From Flavipsychrobacter sp. (GTDB taxonomy: Bacteria > Bacteroidota > Bacteroidia > Chitinophagales > Chitinophagaceae), in assembly GCA_016786615.1 (NCBI GenBank), contig JAEUVX010000002.1:1-64000 (forward strand): 64,000 nt of DNA, given 5' to 3'. This document shows positions 46,709 to 56,412 of this stretch, in pieces (position 1 is the first letter of the stretch; every line of letters begins with the position of its first letter). The translations under genes and the position numbers were made by a program. A model generated the notes under the pieces. That model did no database searches, was not told where the DNA came from, and saw only the letters and a list, made by a program, of their open reading frames with translations.

Positions 46709-48247
46709 TTAATGGACATAACTATACGATGAATCCATGTATCCGTCAAGGTTTTTTGGCAAATTATCTTTAAGTTCAGATATGAGGTCCGATTTTAACG
46801 ATGAGTCCTGTTCATCCCATTCTTTAAAGAAATCATCTTTAAAGTAAATCATTTTAACTAAGCGATTGTTTCGCAGTTCCTTAATTGTTTTAGAGATCAA
46901 GTCGGGTTTACATACTACAATTACATGTTTGCAATAAGCCAGGGCAAGGCCTAACTGGATATGACTAAAACTTAACTTATTCACTTCCGTCAAAATAATA
47001 ATAAAGAACCTTTTTGTTCTCAGCTTTTTAAGATTGGCCAGGGGATTGGGCCTTTCATTTTCATCAAAGATCTTATCGGTTGTAAAGGTTACTTTTCCCT
47101 GAAAGCACTTTCCCAAATCATCAACCACTCGCGCTAAAGTTTCATCATTCATACTACTATTTGAAGATGCAACCATCGCTTCCGGAACAGATTTCTCTAA
47201 GAAATTGGATCTCTTATTGTCGAAACGATTGTGACTATCAATTTTTGCCTGAAGTTTATCTAAAGTATCTACGTTTTGAAAAACCTGCTGGTAGTTGTAA
47301 TTTTTAAGTGAGAAAAAATTCTTTATTGTAGGATGAATAAGATTAAATTCATCTTGGTTATTGACAAAAGAAAAAACGCCTTTGGTTTTTGGCCTTTCAC
47401 CCGGCATAATTTTTTCAAATAGTAAATCTCCCATTGCTATTCTGCTATTTTCGTACGTGCAGTATTGGCCCACCATGATTTCCTGAGTTCTCCCCATGCA
47501 ATGTACCTTTATGTGTAGCCGTCTGCCTTTTTCATCACTTTCGAGATTAAAAGTTGTTATCCCGTTACTCATGTCATTGTCTGGTATATACCTGCCATTA
47601 TAATCAACGCTTGAATCCTGGCTTGTATTTGTCAACAGAACCTTATTTTCTTTATTTATTGTCAAAGTTCCTCTTCCGATTAAAGGTTCATTTTTATCCT
47701 TACCATCTCTGAAATATAAGAAATAGATATTCCAGGAACAGGCGGAGAGATCATTCTTGGAAGAAGCGTAAGGATTATTTGGCAGTGCGAGGAATGCCTC
47801 AATTTCGCTTTTAATGGAATTCGCATGTTCGATCTCTTTTCTGAATTCAATTAGCCAGTTCTGTGCTATCTCGGGGCTGAATCGTTCATCAACATGAGAG
47901 GAACATATCCTTTCCAGGCTCGCAATTATTCCATAAATAGTAGTTCTTCCTACCCCTGGTTTTGAAGGTTTTCCTTCTCGTCGCTTCCAATCATGAATCG
48001 TTAAGTTGATACTCTCTTCGTGTTTCTTTATTTCTTTCAAAATATAGTCACGAGCATCTTCTAATGCTTTTTCAGGGCCATCTTCATTTATGATGTCACT
48101 ATGATACTCATCTTCGTTCAATACAATATCATTATTGTCTTCGTCTTTAGATAAAGCGGATGATTTAGGATGGAAGAACTTCAAACAGATTTTCGCATCT
48201 TCAATTAATTCTAATATCTGTTTTACTGTCTCTGGAGAAGTTGCCAT
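46709..48247 (-). CDS. Multidomain protein with possible TIR/deoxyribosyltransferase-like C-terminal domain
   Basis: This is a 512-residue protein. The first 165 residues are helical and charged. A beta-rich middle (about 170-290, SWNIYFLYFRDGK, then GRGTLTINKEN and KVHCMGRTQEIMVGQY) resembles sensor or carrier domains of signalling proteins. The end (about 410-490) has KRFFIIILTEVNKLSFSH followed by GLALAYCKHVIVVC, the alternating pattern of a TIR or nucleoside deoxyribosyltransferase fold, where a conserved acidic residue would precede the helix (TEVNKLSFSHIQLG). Catalytic identity is unproven. If correct it would be an NAD-degrading effector in a cargo defence unit with the small downstream gene. 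Confidence 0.55.
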   Translation of the reverse strand: MATSPETVKQILELIEDAKICLKFFHPKSSALSKDEDNNDIVLNEDEYHSDIINEDGPEKALEDARDYILKEIKKHEESINLTIHDWKRREGKPSKPGVGRTTIYGIIASLERICSSHVDERFSPEIAQNWLIEFRKEIEHANSIKSEIEAFLALPNNPYASSKNDLSACSWNIYFLYFRDGKDKNEPLIGRGTLTINKENKVLLTNTSQDSSVDYNGRYIPDNDMSNGITTFNLESDEKGRRLHIKVHCMGRTQEIMVGQYCTYENSRIAMGDLLFEKIMPGERPKTKGVFSFVNNQDEFNLIHPTIKNFFSLKNYNYQQVFQNVDTLDKLQAKIDSHNRFDNKRSNFLEKSVPEAMVASSNSSMNDETLARVVDDLGKCFQGKVTFTTDKIFDENERPNPLANLKKLRTKRFFIIILTEVNKLSFSHIQLGLALAYCKHVIVVCKPDLISKTIKELRNNRLVKMIYFKDDFFKEWDEQDSSLKSDLISELKDNLPKNLDGYMDSSYSYVH

Positions 48248-48466
48248 AAACTATTTTATTCATACAAGGTAATTTTTTTCCCGAATCCAACCGAATTCAA
48301 CCGGAAAATCAATCCAAAGATTGGAAAAATAATATTCCGACCGTAACAGACTTAATACAGCTAACCCGTTTATAATCCTATCAATCAACTTATTACAAAA
48401 TTTTTTCGTTGGCATTTAGGCTCCATATTTGGATTACTCATCAGATAAAATCAAAAGCAAAATAGA

Positions 48467-49222
48467 ATGAAAAAAACTTTACAAAAGCCGGAGCCTCTAC
48501 CCGTTAAAGTCATTGACCTGACAGAGTATCAGGACAGCATTAAACATCTTCAGCAAAGTGCTGATAAATTCGAAATCAAAGCCAGGACCTGTGCTTTGAG
48601 CGGTAATATTCTCGCCAACACCGTCCATGAAGTCGATACTGTTTGTGATGCCCTGAAATCACATATACAGGCTGGTATAGCCCTAGAGATATCACAACTA
48701 AAAGAGGATGAGCGAGCACTCTGCGAAAGCCTGAATACCACTTACGAAGATGTCGTAAAGCATTTCAGAGACCGGTTAGCCCCGGCTAAAGAACAAGAAC
48801 TTATCAAGGTCAGGGAGAACACAACTGATAAGGTTCCTGCTATTGATAAGGAGTTAATTGAACTGAAATTGCAGGAGGCAGAAGAACAAGCCAGGTTCGA
48901 CTTTATTGTTGTAAATAAATACCACAGGCAACCTCCAAAGAAATCCATTTACGACCACAAATCCCTGTACCTGGTGATACTTGTCCTTTTCGGCATTATT
49001 GAGTGGAAACTCAGCCGGGACGCTTTTGCCAGTTACGGAGGGTTTGACCGGGCGGCAGCGGCATTCTTCTCTGTTGTAATGGGTGCAACGATGAGCCTTT
49101 GCACGCACATGTTTGGAAAAGCGTGTTACGAAAAGAACAGAACCGGACAAATTGCATTTGGCATTGTTGGGGCAATCATCTGTATTACCATCATTTTATT
49201 ACGCACTAAAACTATTCAATAA
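48467..49222 (+). CDS. Membrane protein with N-terminal coiled coil, mobilisation operon
   Basis: In this 251-residue protein, a charged helical part (about 20-150) likely forms a coiled coil. Three hydrophobic segments follow (167-181, 197-215, 228-245). It is the first gene of a plus-strand series: its stop overlaps the start of the VWA-like gene by 1 nt, and the coupling ATPase comes next. This context suggests an inner-membrane part of the DNA-transfer machinery, perhaps holding the coupling ATPase. No family is recognised. Confidence 0.6.
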   Translation: MKKTLQKPEPLPVKVIDLTEYQDSIKHLQQSADKFEIKARTCALSGNILANTVHEVDTVCDALKSHIQAGIALEISQLKEDERALCESLNTTYEDVVKHFRDRLAPAKEQELIKVRENTTDKVPAIDKELIELKLQEAEEQARFDFIVVNKYHRQPPKKSIYDHKSLYLVILVLFGIIEWKLSRDAFASYGGFDRAAAAFFSVVMGATMSLCTHMFGKACYEKNRTGQIAFGIVGAIICITIILLRTKTIQ

Positions 49223-50391
49223 TGAACGGTCAGTTTATTCTTCTAAACGCATCTGCGCATTGGCTGCTTCCTGTAGCAATGAACCTTGTATTTGTATCCC
49301 TGGCTACCGCAATGGCCTATCTCCGCTCTAAACACAGCCCCTACTTCAGCAAAGTAGAAAGTCTGGCGAAAATCAGAAAAAAAATTGCACTGCAAGAAAA
49401 GAGCAAGGATGAAAAGAACAAACATTTCAGGGATGAGCAGATAAGGATTAACGCCGAGTTGGCACAACAATCGGAAGATGCAGCAACGGAAACAACCAAA
49501 ACTGCCCAGGCCTCCCTATGCAACACACGTAAATCCATAGCAAGCCTGGAGGTGCAATCCCAAGCCTTGCTGGGCAAAGTTGATTTTACACGTGAAGTAA
49601 TAACAGCAAGGCTTAGGAGCGCGTTTGCTGATTCCGCAAATAGAAAAGGAAATATAGGATTAAAAGGTCTCATGTCGGTCATGCTGTTGGTGTTGACCAT
49701 AGTGAGTTGCAGCAGTACCCAGCCAGTAGTTCACAAAAAAGCATCGCTCATAGATGTATCTGGAAGCATGGTTTTGAAAGCACAAGCTGAGGACATAGCT
49801 GATTTCATCTTGGGCGAGACATTCAAAACTACAGAAGTATATGAGGACGGTATAGAACTATCTATTTCTCTCATCGGCAATCAGTCACAAAGCCGGAAAG
49901 TGTGTTTTAATTTACCTGCAGTATCATCCTATTGGTCTGTTGACGAACATCAACGAAAGGAAGAGGTTATAAAATTTTACAATGATGTTGTAGCCTCCAT
50001 CAAATCAGTAATAGCAGACACAGTAAAGAAACCGGCTACCTATATAAACCGTTCTATAGCTCATATCCTGGACGGGTGGGACCATAATACACATGGTGAA
50101 CTGTTCATTTATTCAGATATGCTGGAAGACAATCCTTATAGTGTTTCATTTCGAGACTATATGACTGGTTCTGATCCAAGCCTGCTGAAACATTATGACG
50201 AAATATCAACGCAGTTCAAAAAGGATGCTCCTTACACACTCGCCAACATGGATGTATATATTATCTACCTGCCAACAAGTGATGATGAGCTATTCAGGCA
50301 TTGCAGGCAATTCTGGGCGCGTTTCATTACTGACCTGGGAGGACAGACAACATTTGTTTCAAATATTGACCATTCATTAACAGGAGAATAA
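49222..50391 (+). CDS. Membrane-anchored protein with VWA-like domain
   Basis: In this 389-residue protein, a transmembrane helix (13-33) is followed by a coiled coil (45-115), a second hydrophobic stretch (149-162) ending in VSCSS, and then ASLIDVSGSM (DxSGS at 178-182). The last is the metal-site motif of von Willebrand A domains. About 200 residues with the Rossmann-like pattern follow (HGELFIYSDMLED, then NMDVYIIYLP). VWA domains mediate metal-dependent protein contacts. Genes before and after encode a membrane protein and the coupling ATPase, so a role in the transfer complex or surface contact is inferred. Confidence 0.65.
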   Translation: MNGQFILLNASAHWLLPVAMNLVFVSLATAMAYLRSKHSPYFSKVESLAKIRKKIALQEKSKDEKNKHFRDEQIRINAELAQQSEDAATETTKTAQASLCNTRKSIASLEVQSQALLGKVDFTREVITARLRSAFADSANRKGNIGLKGLMSVMLLVLTIVSCSSTQPVVHKKASLIDVSGSMVLKAQAEDIADFILGETFKTTEVYEDGIELSISLIGNQSQSRKVCFNLPAVSSYWSVDEHQRKEEVIKFYNDVVASIKSVIADTVKKPATYINRSIAHILDGWDHNTHGELFIYSDMLEDNPYSVSFRDYMTGSDPSLLKHYDEISTQFKKDAPYTLANMDVYIIYLPTSDDELFRHCRQFWARFITDLGGQTTFVSNIDHSLTGE

Positions 50392-50420
50392 TTAAAGTAA
50401 AAACACAAAAAAAATACACA

Positions 50421-51965
50421 ATGAGCATAGCTAGAACTATTAAGCGCTACCTGGCCGGAAAAACCAAACTAGAGCAAACACTATCAACAGTCCTATGCCG
50501 GCTTGGTCCTTATGGAGATACATTTACGGTTCGGGAAGCTTGTCAGGGACTACTTTGTTTCGGGGAAATCGGCAGTGGAAAAAGCTGTTTAATGAACTCT
50601 TTATTTCTGGAATCTTTCCTGCGTTGCGGCATGAATGGAATAATAAGTGTCGTGAAATCCGGGGAAGGAGCTGAGATTGCCAGGATTGCAAAAGCCTGCG
50701 GCCGGGAGAAAGATCTGATCGTGTTCAACGAAGAAACCAATCTGTCATTTTCGCTACTGGAATATGTATTGAACCGGAAAGATAGCAGCGCAAAGGAGAT
50801 AACGAACTTATCCAACCTGCTGATGCGTATTTACCGCATTACAAAAAGTTACCGTGAAAACAGCCAGACAGGAAGCAACGACCACTATTGGGAGGATAGT
50901 CTGGAATCACTGATACAATTCATCATCCAATTGCTCATCCTTGCCAAAGAACCTGTAAACATCATTAATATGCAGCAAGTCATTTTAGACCTGCTGACGG
51001 AAGATGAACTTAAACGATATAACACTATATGGGCTGATTTAAACAACCCTCATATCCCCGCAGAGCGCCAGGATGAAATATGGACGGACTACATGAAGTG
51101 GGCGAATAGCAATGCTTTTCTACGCGCCTTCCAGAAAGTTAATGAAAGAAATGATTTGGCTGAAGATGAAATGCAAATGCTCAAACAGGTTGGCGATTTC
51201 TTTCTTAAAATTTTTCCCAAACTCAGCGAAAAGACCACGTCAGTCATTGTCCAAAGTTTTATAACGCTGACCCAGCCTTTTCAGTCGGGTATGCTCCGTA
51301 AACACTTCACCGAAGGTGTCAGTGATGAACTTCGCCCGGAAAATTGTTTTGAAAACAATAAGATCATTATAATAGATTTCCCTGTTAAATCGTGGGGTTT
51401 ACCTGGCATTTACGCAGCTTCAATTTGTAAAGAGGCGTTCCAGTTAGCAGCAGAAAGAAGAATTATTGATGATGACTCAGCGGGCAAGGCATCGTTTATC
51501 TGGATAGACGAAGCTCATCATCTGCTGACTAATAATGATACCAGTTTCCAGCTAACTGCAAGATCAAAGAATATCGCTTGTGTCTATATAACCCAGACAT
51601 TGCCCTCCATTAAAGCTACCCTCGGAGAAAGTGCCGGTCAGGAAAGGGTCAAAAGCCTGGTGTCCAATCTGGGATTAAAAATTTTTCTCGCTAATTCCTG
51701 CACGGATACTAACTCCTGGGCAAGCAAATTGATCGGCCAATACAGAGCGGAAACGGTGTCGTCTGTTATCGGAGGTGACAGATCAGGTAGCCGCACCTAC
51801 AGCGAAACTTTGAGAGACATCGTTCCGCCTGAAGAATTTGCAAAGCTTAGGACAGGAGGACCACCCCAATACAAGATAGAAGCGATCATGTTTAAAGCAG
51901 GAAAAAAATGGAAATCGGGAGAGAACTTTAACAGGGTAATATTCGATCAAAAAATTAAACGTTAA
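50421..51965 (+). CDS. Type IV coupling protein-like ATPase (VirD4/TraD type) without membrane anchor
   Basis: The 514-residue protein has Walker A GEIGSGKS (48-55, K54) and Walker B FIWIDEAHHLL (about 360-370), followed by ARSKNIACVYITQTLPS, the arginine/glutamine-rich motif of VirD4-type ATPases. This family pumps relaxase-bound DNA into the transfer channel. Family members usually carry two N-terminal membrane helices; here the nucleotide site starts within 50 residues and no helix is present. The flanking membrane proteins may supply the anchor. It lies 16 nt before a polytopic membrane gene and upstream of the MobF relaxase. Confidence 0.85.
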   Translation: MSIARTIKRYLAGKTKLEQTLSTVLCRLGPYGDTFTVREACQGLLCFGEIGSGKSCLMNSLFLESFLRCGMNGIISVVKSGEGAEIARIAKACGREKDLIVFNEETNLSFSLLEYVLNRKDSSAKEITNLSNLLMRIYRITKSYRENSQTGSNDHYWEDSLESLIQFIIQLLILAKEPVNIINMQQVILDLLTEDELKRYNTIWADLNNPHIPAERQDEIWTDYMKWANSNAFLRAFQKVNERNDLAEDEMQMLKQVGDFFLKIFPKLSEKTTSVIVQSFITLTQPFQSGMLRKHFTEGVSDELRPENCFENNKIIIIDFPVKSWGLPGIYAASICKEAFQLAAERRIIDDDSAGKASFIWIDEAHHLLTNNDTSFQLTARSKNIACVYITQTLPSIKATLGESAGQERVKSLVSNLGLKIFLANSCTDTNSWASKLIGQYRAETVSSVIGGDRSGSRTYSETLRDIVPPEEFAKLRTGGPPQYKIEAIMFKAGKKWKSGENFNRVIFDQKIKR

Positions 51966-51981
51966 CGTCAAAACTAAAAAT

Positions 51982-52689
51982 ATGTACGTTCAAAAAGACC
52001 ATCACATTCGCGTCGCCCCGTTATATGGTGACGGAGAAATTTTGTTGTCCCTGGCTCAATCCAAGTTTTGGTCGAGCCTGATGAACAAGAACGAGAAATC
52101 ATGGCTCATATTGGTCAGGGAATTATTCAGGATTAAATTCGCTATACTGGCCTTCTTGACGGGAGCCATTTTTCGTTATGGTTATGGTAGCCGGACTATT
52201 GGTTTTATCCTTTCCATTTTATCTACGCTAATGTTGATAGGATATAACAGTACCTACCTTTTCTGGGTCGCTAAACCATTTTTCCCTTTTACAGCAGCCT
52301 TCTTTATCCCTTTTGTTGATCTGAAATTTTGGCAGGAACTGGTAGTGACGGATATTCATTCAACTGGCTTGTTTTACTACACATGCCTGTTTGCAGCAGT
52401 ATCGCTGTTCCATAGTCTGTCCATTTATTTAGGGTTTGGTAATAGCAACGACCCTACTAAAAGAGGCAATAGCATCATCTACATGCTGTTCTTCAGATAC
52501 ACAAGGGTTCCAGAGTATCTTGTCCAGGGCATCATGGAGCCAGTTATAATCGGTATAACCGCACTGTTGTGCTGGCATATACTGGACGATAAGCACTTTT
52601 CGATATTCCTGATTATATCCGGTTCAAGCCTTTTTATGCAGGAAACTTTAGATAAAGCCAACCTGATAAAACACCGTGTTGCCCGATGA
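51982..52689 (+). CDS. Polytopic membrane protein of the mobilisation operon
   Basis: The 235-residue protein has at least five hydrophobic stretches (FAILAFLTGAIFR, GFILSILSTLMLI, FFPFTAAFFIPFV, VIIGITALLCWHI and FSIFLIISGSSLF). There is a short cytosolic N-terminus and no recognised motif. It follows the coupling ATPase by 16 nt and likely belongs to the same transcript. A membrane platform for the anchorless ATPase is a sensible guess, not a shown fact. Confidence 0.6.
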   Translation: MYVQKDHHIRVAPLYGDGEILLSLAQSKFWSSLMNKNEKSWLILVRELFRIKFAILAFLTGAIFRYGYGSRTIGFILSILSTLMLIGYNSTYLFWVAKPFFPFTAAFFIPFVDLKFWQELVVTDIHSTGLFYYTCLFAAVSLFHSLSIYLGFGNSNDPTKRGNSIIYMLFFRYTRVPEYLVQGIMEPVIIGITALLCWHILDDKHFSIFLIISGSSLFMQETLDKANLIKHRVAR

Positions 52690-52930
52690 CTACATTGGCT
52701 CTTCCAACCCGTTGCGCTAACCAGTGCGTGATGTCTGTAACAAACACTTTAAATAAATTAACACATGATTTTATTGACAAAATTCCCATCCTATGATAGG
52801 AATATATCCCTCAGCAAAAATCAAAATCCGTCAGCATTTAATGCTTCAGCAAGAGCCAGAAAATGAGTTCTTGTCAGCTTAAAGCTTTTAGTAACCATAC
52901 ATTAAATATGGATATAACAAATCAAAATGC
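52690..52930. other. Non-coding gap before the MobF relaxase, candidate oriT region
   Basis: This 241-nt region contains the 11-bp palindromes CCTATGATAGG (at 52790) and AGCTTAAAGCT. In MobF systems such as R388 the transfer origin is close to the relaxase genes, so it is one of two oriT candidates in the window. No nic consensus can be proven. Confidence 0.3.
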
Positions 52931-55687
52931 ATGTTAGGAATAACGAAAAGTCCACCGCCTGTAGCACTCACAAATTACTTGGTGAACAACCTGCAGAAAG
53001 ATGACTACTATTTCTCCGGCGAGCCAGTTACTGCCATTTGGGCAGGAAAGGCGGCAAAACATTTAGGCTTATCTGGTGAGGTTAATAAAAAGGATTTTTC
53101 ATCTGTCGCCAAGGGTATTCATCCTGTTACGGGGAAAAGTTTTATCCTTCGAGACGATGACAAACGCAGGACTGGTCAGGAGTTCTGCTTTTCTGCTCCA
53201 AAATCTACATCGCTAATCTATGCAATTACAAAAGACCAGGAAATACTGTCGGCTCATCGGGCAGGTGTAGCCGCTGCGATGTCAGCGATTGAAGAAGATA
53301 TGCACACAAAAAACAGGGTATCAGGCCACATAGAATACGAACGGACTGGTAACCTGGTCTATGCGAGTTTTGATCACTTCACGACTCGCCCGAACAAAGA
53401 AATACTTGACGGCAAGAAGATATATGTTCCCGACTGCCAACTGCACAGTCACGCAGTCGTGTTCAACGTTACATACAGTCCGCTACGGCAAAGACTACAA
53501 AGTATAGAAACATTTCATATCCATTCCCAGGCGAACTACTATGAGGCAATCTATCATGCGACATTCAGCCGGATATTAGCGGAAAAGGGCTATCCCATTC
53601 AAAGGACCGCAGAACGTTGGGAAATTGCCGGAGTCAGTAGAACAGTAATTGAGAAATTCAGCAGGCGGACGCAACACATAGAACAAGTAGCAAGGGAAAA
53701 GGGCATTACTAACGCGAAGATAAAGGGTGAGCTAGGAGCCAAGACAAGGGTGAATAAGAACAAAAGCGTTGCTGAAAAGGACCTATACCACTTATGGGAG
53801 CAACGGCTAACAGCAAAGGAACTTTTCCAGTTAAGGTCTGTAAAAGGGACCGCCAACCTGCAAATTGCTCAAACCATCACACCTGAAGAAGCGATCGAGC
53901 GCTCCCTTAATAATTTCCTGGAGCGAAAATCTGTCGTTGCAGAAAAAAGAGTGATGGGTGATGCCCTGGCACTAGGCTATGGCATATTGCTTCCTGAGCA
54001 AGTTAAAAAAGCAATGGCAGAAAGAAGCGACATTTTATCCGCCACGCAGCAGACCATTAAATACATCACAACCAAGCAGTCTGTTCGGCTTGAAGACAAA
54101 CTTTTGGAAATAGCTGTTGAGGGTAAAGGTACTCTGCCACCCCTACACCCCAACTATTCGATCAGGCAGGAGTTTTTGAGCGAGGAACAGAAAGAAGCTG
54201 TGCAAACGCTGCTTAATTCCAGGGATTTTGTAACAGTACTGGAAGGGGCTGCCGGTACAGGTAAAAGCAGCCTGCTTTCTGAAATCCAGTTTGCCGCAAA
54301 CCAAGCAGGGAAAGAAATAGTCGCGACAGCACCATCCGCTAATGCGAGTAGGTCTGTTTTGAGAGAGAAGGGGTTTTCGGACAGCGACACCATAGCCACG
54401 CTATTGCAGAATACTGACCTACAGGAAAAGTTGAAAAACAACATTTTGGTGTTGGACGAAGCAAGCCTGGTGGGAAACAAAACAATGCTTGAAGTCCTGA
54501 AATTGGCTAAAGAAAAAAACGCCCGTGTTATCCTATCCGGTGATGCCAAGCAACATGCTTCCGTGGAAGCAGGTGACGCTTTGAGACTTTTGCAGGAACG
54601 TGGACAATTAAAAACCGCTACGGTCAGGACTGTCATACGCCAGCAGAAAAACCATGCTTACCGTGACGCAATACAGTCCCTTGCTGTAGGCCAGACTTTG
54701 AAGGCGTTCAATCAACTTGACAGGATGAATGCCGTTGTTGAAATCGAAGACACTGAAAAACGAGAGACCAGGATCGCTAGCGACTATGTCACTTCATTAA
54801 GATCCGGAAGATCTGCGTCAGTAGTAGCGCCAACTCATGCGGAAGGGCGTTCCATTACCGATGCTATCCGGCAAAAGCTGAAGAAAGAGAAAATCATTAC
54901 GGGGAAGGAACGAAGCTTTGAGACGCTGCGGAGCCTTTCCATGACGGAAGTGCAAAAACAGGATATTGCGCAATACGAAACGGGAATGCAAATTCGTTTC
55001 CACCAGAATATACCTGGAGGTTTTAAAGCCGGGCAAAATTTCAAAATAATAAAGGACGAAAAGACAGGGCAATGTAAACTTCATTCCGATGCGGACAACA
55101 AAGCATACCCGTTGCCAGTAGAGCACGCCGCAAAATTTGAAGTATTCAGGGAACAGCAAACCAAAATAGCCAAAGGTGACCTGATTGGTATCCGCGTAAA
55201 TGGAAAAACGATTGAAGGCAGCCGGATACATAACCAGCAAACCTATACCGTCCGGGGATTTACAAAGAATGGCGATATACAGTTATCAAATGGGAAGACA
55301 CTGGACAGAAACTTCCGTCATTTTTCCCATGCCCATGTAATAACGAGTTACGCCTCCCAGGGCAAAGATGTTGATGATGTATTCCTTGCACAAGGTTCCC
55401 TGTCTATACCCGGTACAAACATGCAGCAATTTTATGTTGCCGCATCCAGAGGCCGCGAACGCTGCACTATTTACTGTGATGATAAAGCAGAACTAAAAAA
55501 GGCCATTATGCGCAGCGCTGACCGCATGACGGCAAAAGAAGTAGCGGACCAACATCATCATCGGGTAAGCCGGGCGAACAGGCTGAAATATTACTTACAA
55601 GAGATAAAACGAAATTATGAAAAGACAATTTCCAGAGAACCTGAGCCAGGCATTTCAAGGCAGGGAAGGTCTATCGAAAGAGAATAA
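52931..55687 (+). CDS. MobF-family relaxase-helicase (TrwC/TraI-like)
   Basis: This is a 918-residue protein. Its N-terminal relaxase domain (1-300) has candidate nucleophile tyrosines Y16, Y26 and Y27, the motif FDHFTTR, and the metal-binding His motif LHSHAVVFN with H172 and H174. The C-terminal helicase of the RecD/TraI type has Walker A GAAGTGKSS (K445) and VLDEAS near residue 507. It ends with HAHVITSYASQGKD and YVAASRGRE, motifs V/VI of this helicase group. It should nick oriT, stay bound to the 5' end and unwind the strand during transfer. MobF is less familiar in Bacteroidota elements than MobP- or MobB-type relaxases. A charged tail follows the helicase. Confidence 0.93.
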   Translation: MLGITKSPPPVALTNYLVNNLQKDDYYFSGEPVTAIWAGKAAKHLGLSGEVNKKDFSSVAKGIHPVTGKSFILRDDDKRRTGQEFCFSAPKSTSLIYAITKDQEILSAHRAGVAAAMSAIEEDMHTKNRVSGHIEYERTGNLVYASFDHFTTRPNKEILDGKKIYVPDCQLHSHAVVFNVTYSPLRQRLQSIETFHIHSQANYYEAIYHATFSRILAEKGYPIQRTAERWEIAGVSRTVIEKFSRRTQHIEQVAREKGITNAKIKGELGAKTRVNKNKSVAEKDLYHLWEQRLTAKELFQLRSVKGTANLQIAQTITPEEAIERSLNNFLERKSVVAEKRVMGDALALGYGILLPEQVKKAMAERSDILSATQQTIKYITTKQSVRLEDKLLEIAVEGKGTLPPLHPNYSIRQEFLSEEQKEAVQTLLNSRDFVTVLEGAAGTGKSSLLSEIQFAANQAGKEIVATAPSANASRSVLREKGFSDSDTIATLLQNTDLQEKLKNNILVLDEASLVGNKTMLEVLKLAKEKNARVILSGDAKQHASVEAGDALRLLQERGQLKTATVRTVIRQQKNHAYRDAIQSLAVGQTLKAFNQLDRMNAVVEIEDTEKRETRIASDYVTSLRSGRSASVVAPTHAEGRSITDAIRQKLKKEKIITGKERSFETLRSLSMTEVQKQDIAQYETGMQIRFHQNIPGGFKAGQNFKIIKDEKTGQCKLHSDADNKAYPLPVEHAAKFEVFREQQTKIAKGDLIGIRVNGKTIEGSRIHNQQTYTVRGFTKNGDIQLSNGKTLDRNFRHFSHAHVITSYASQGKDVDDVFLAQGSLSIPGTNMQQFYVAASRGRERCTIYCDDKAELKKAIMRSADRMTAKEVADQHHHRVSRANRLKYYLQEIKRNYEKTISREPEPGISRQGRSIERE

Positions 55688-56009
55688 TAATGATAACACC
55701 AAGCCTTATTACGCGGCAGAAACCGGCACTGCCTTTATAAAAAGGTTCAAGCTGATTTTACGAACGGGGAAGGTTGTTAGTATCCCATACGCCTTTCTGC
55801 CTGTTATTACCCTCACGGCAGAAAAGGATCTGATTATCAGTACGCATGACCTTGAGATTTTTATCAGGGGCAGGAAGCTTCATAAAATATCTGAAGCATT
55901 GAGCGAAGAACGGGTTGTTTGGATCAGGGAGAGCAACACAAGTATAGACACCGGGGATGATGACGTTTACGTGTCGGATATTTTAATCAAAGGGGAATGG
56001 ATACAATAG
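55617..56009 (+). CDS. Small protein of unknown function after the relaxase
   Basis: The 130-residue protein starts at an ATG inside the relaxase 3' end, overlapping by 71 nt in another frame. The core (SIPYAFLPVITLTAEKDLI, then ISTHDLEIFIRGRKLHKI) is beta-rich and resembles small PH-like or Hfq-like folds by eye only. Overlap and order suggest co-translation with the relaxase. The function is unknown. Confidence 0.6.
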   Translation: MKRQFPENLSQAFQGREGLSKENNNDNTKPYYAAETGTAFIKRFKLILRTGKVVSIPYAFLPVITLTAEKDLIISTHDLEIFIRGRKLHKISEALSEERVVWIRESNTSIDTGDDDVYVSDILIKGEWIQ

Positions 56010-56017
56010 CTCATTAT

Positions 56018-56353
56018 TTAGGATTTCCCGCCTTGCACAACTGCAAAAGGCAGGAACAGGTAAGCACGGGCAAAGGTATCAATACACAAAGGCGTTGCTT
56101 CGGGATTGCCGATGCGTTGTTGATGCAGCATAGAGCTTATGAGCAGGTGTGCGGTTTCCAGGCCGGGGCTATCATAATACCGGTCCGCTACTTCGGCTTT
56201 GAAAACACGGAGGCGGTACCGGTCGTAACGCGAGAGGTAGTCCACGATCATGTTGTACGCATCTTCCACCTCATCAGGATAGGCTTCCCTGATAAACTCA
56301 TACGAGTGTTTGGCACGTTCCTGGTTATCCCTGTAATCCGTGAAGATCGCCAT
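56018..56353 (-). CDS. Small protein of unknown function, leading-region block
   Basis: I use the ATG with GGAGGG just upstream, giving 111 residues; an upstream ATG lacks a good ribosome site. The sequence is mainly helical (AKHSYEFIREAYPDEVEDAY, then IVDYLSRYDRYR). No motif is recognised. It is read toward the relaxase end and converges with it. An antisense frame of similar length exists but has poor composition. Confidence 0.6.
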   Translation of the reverse strand: MAIFTDYRDNQERAKHSYEFIREAYPDEVEDAYNMIVDYLSRYDRYRLRVFKAEVADRYYDSPGLETAHLLISSMLHQQRIGNPEATPLCIDTFARAYLFLPFAVVQGGKS

Positions 56354-56412
56354 TTTCCCTCCCTGAAAGATATATTCTATCATACATTTTTTAACGCTTA
56401 AAATCAAGGTTT

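Noticed and set aside
55997-56401. 134-codon plus-strand frame opposite the small gene at 56.0-56.35 kb
   Set aside because: The minus-strand frame has a good ribosome site and normal composition; the plus frame has neither.
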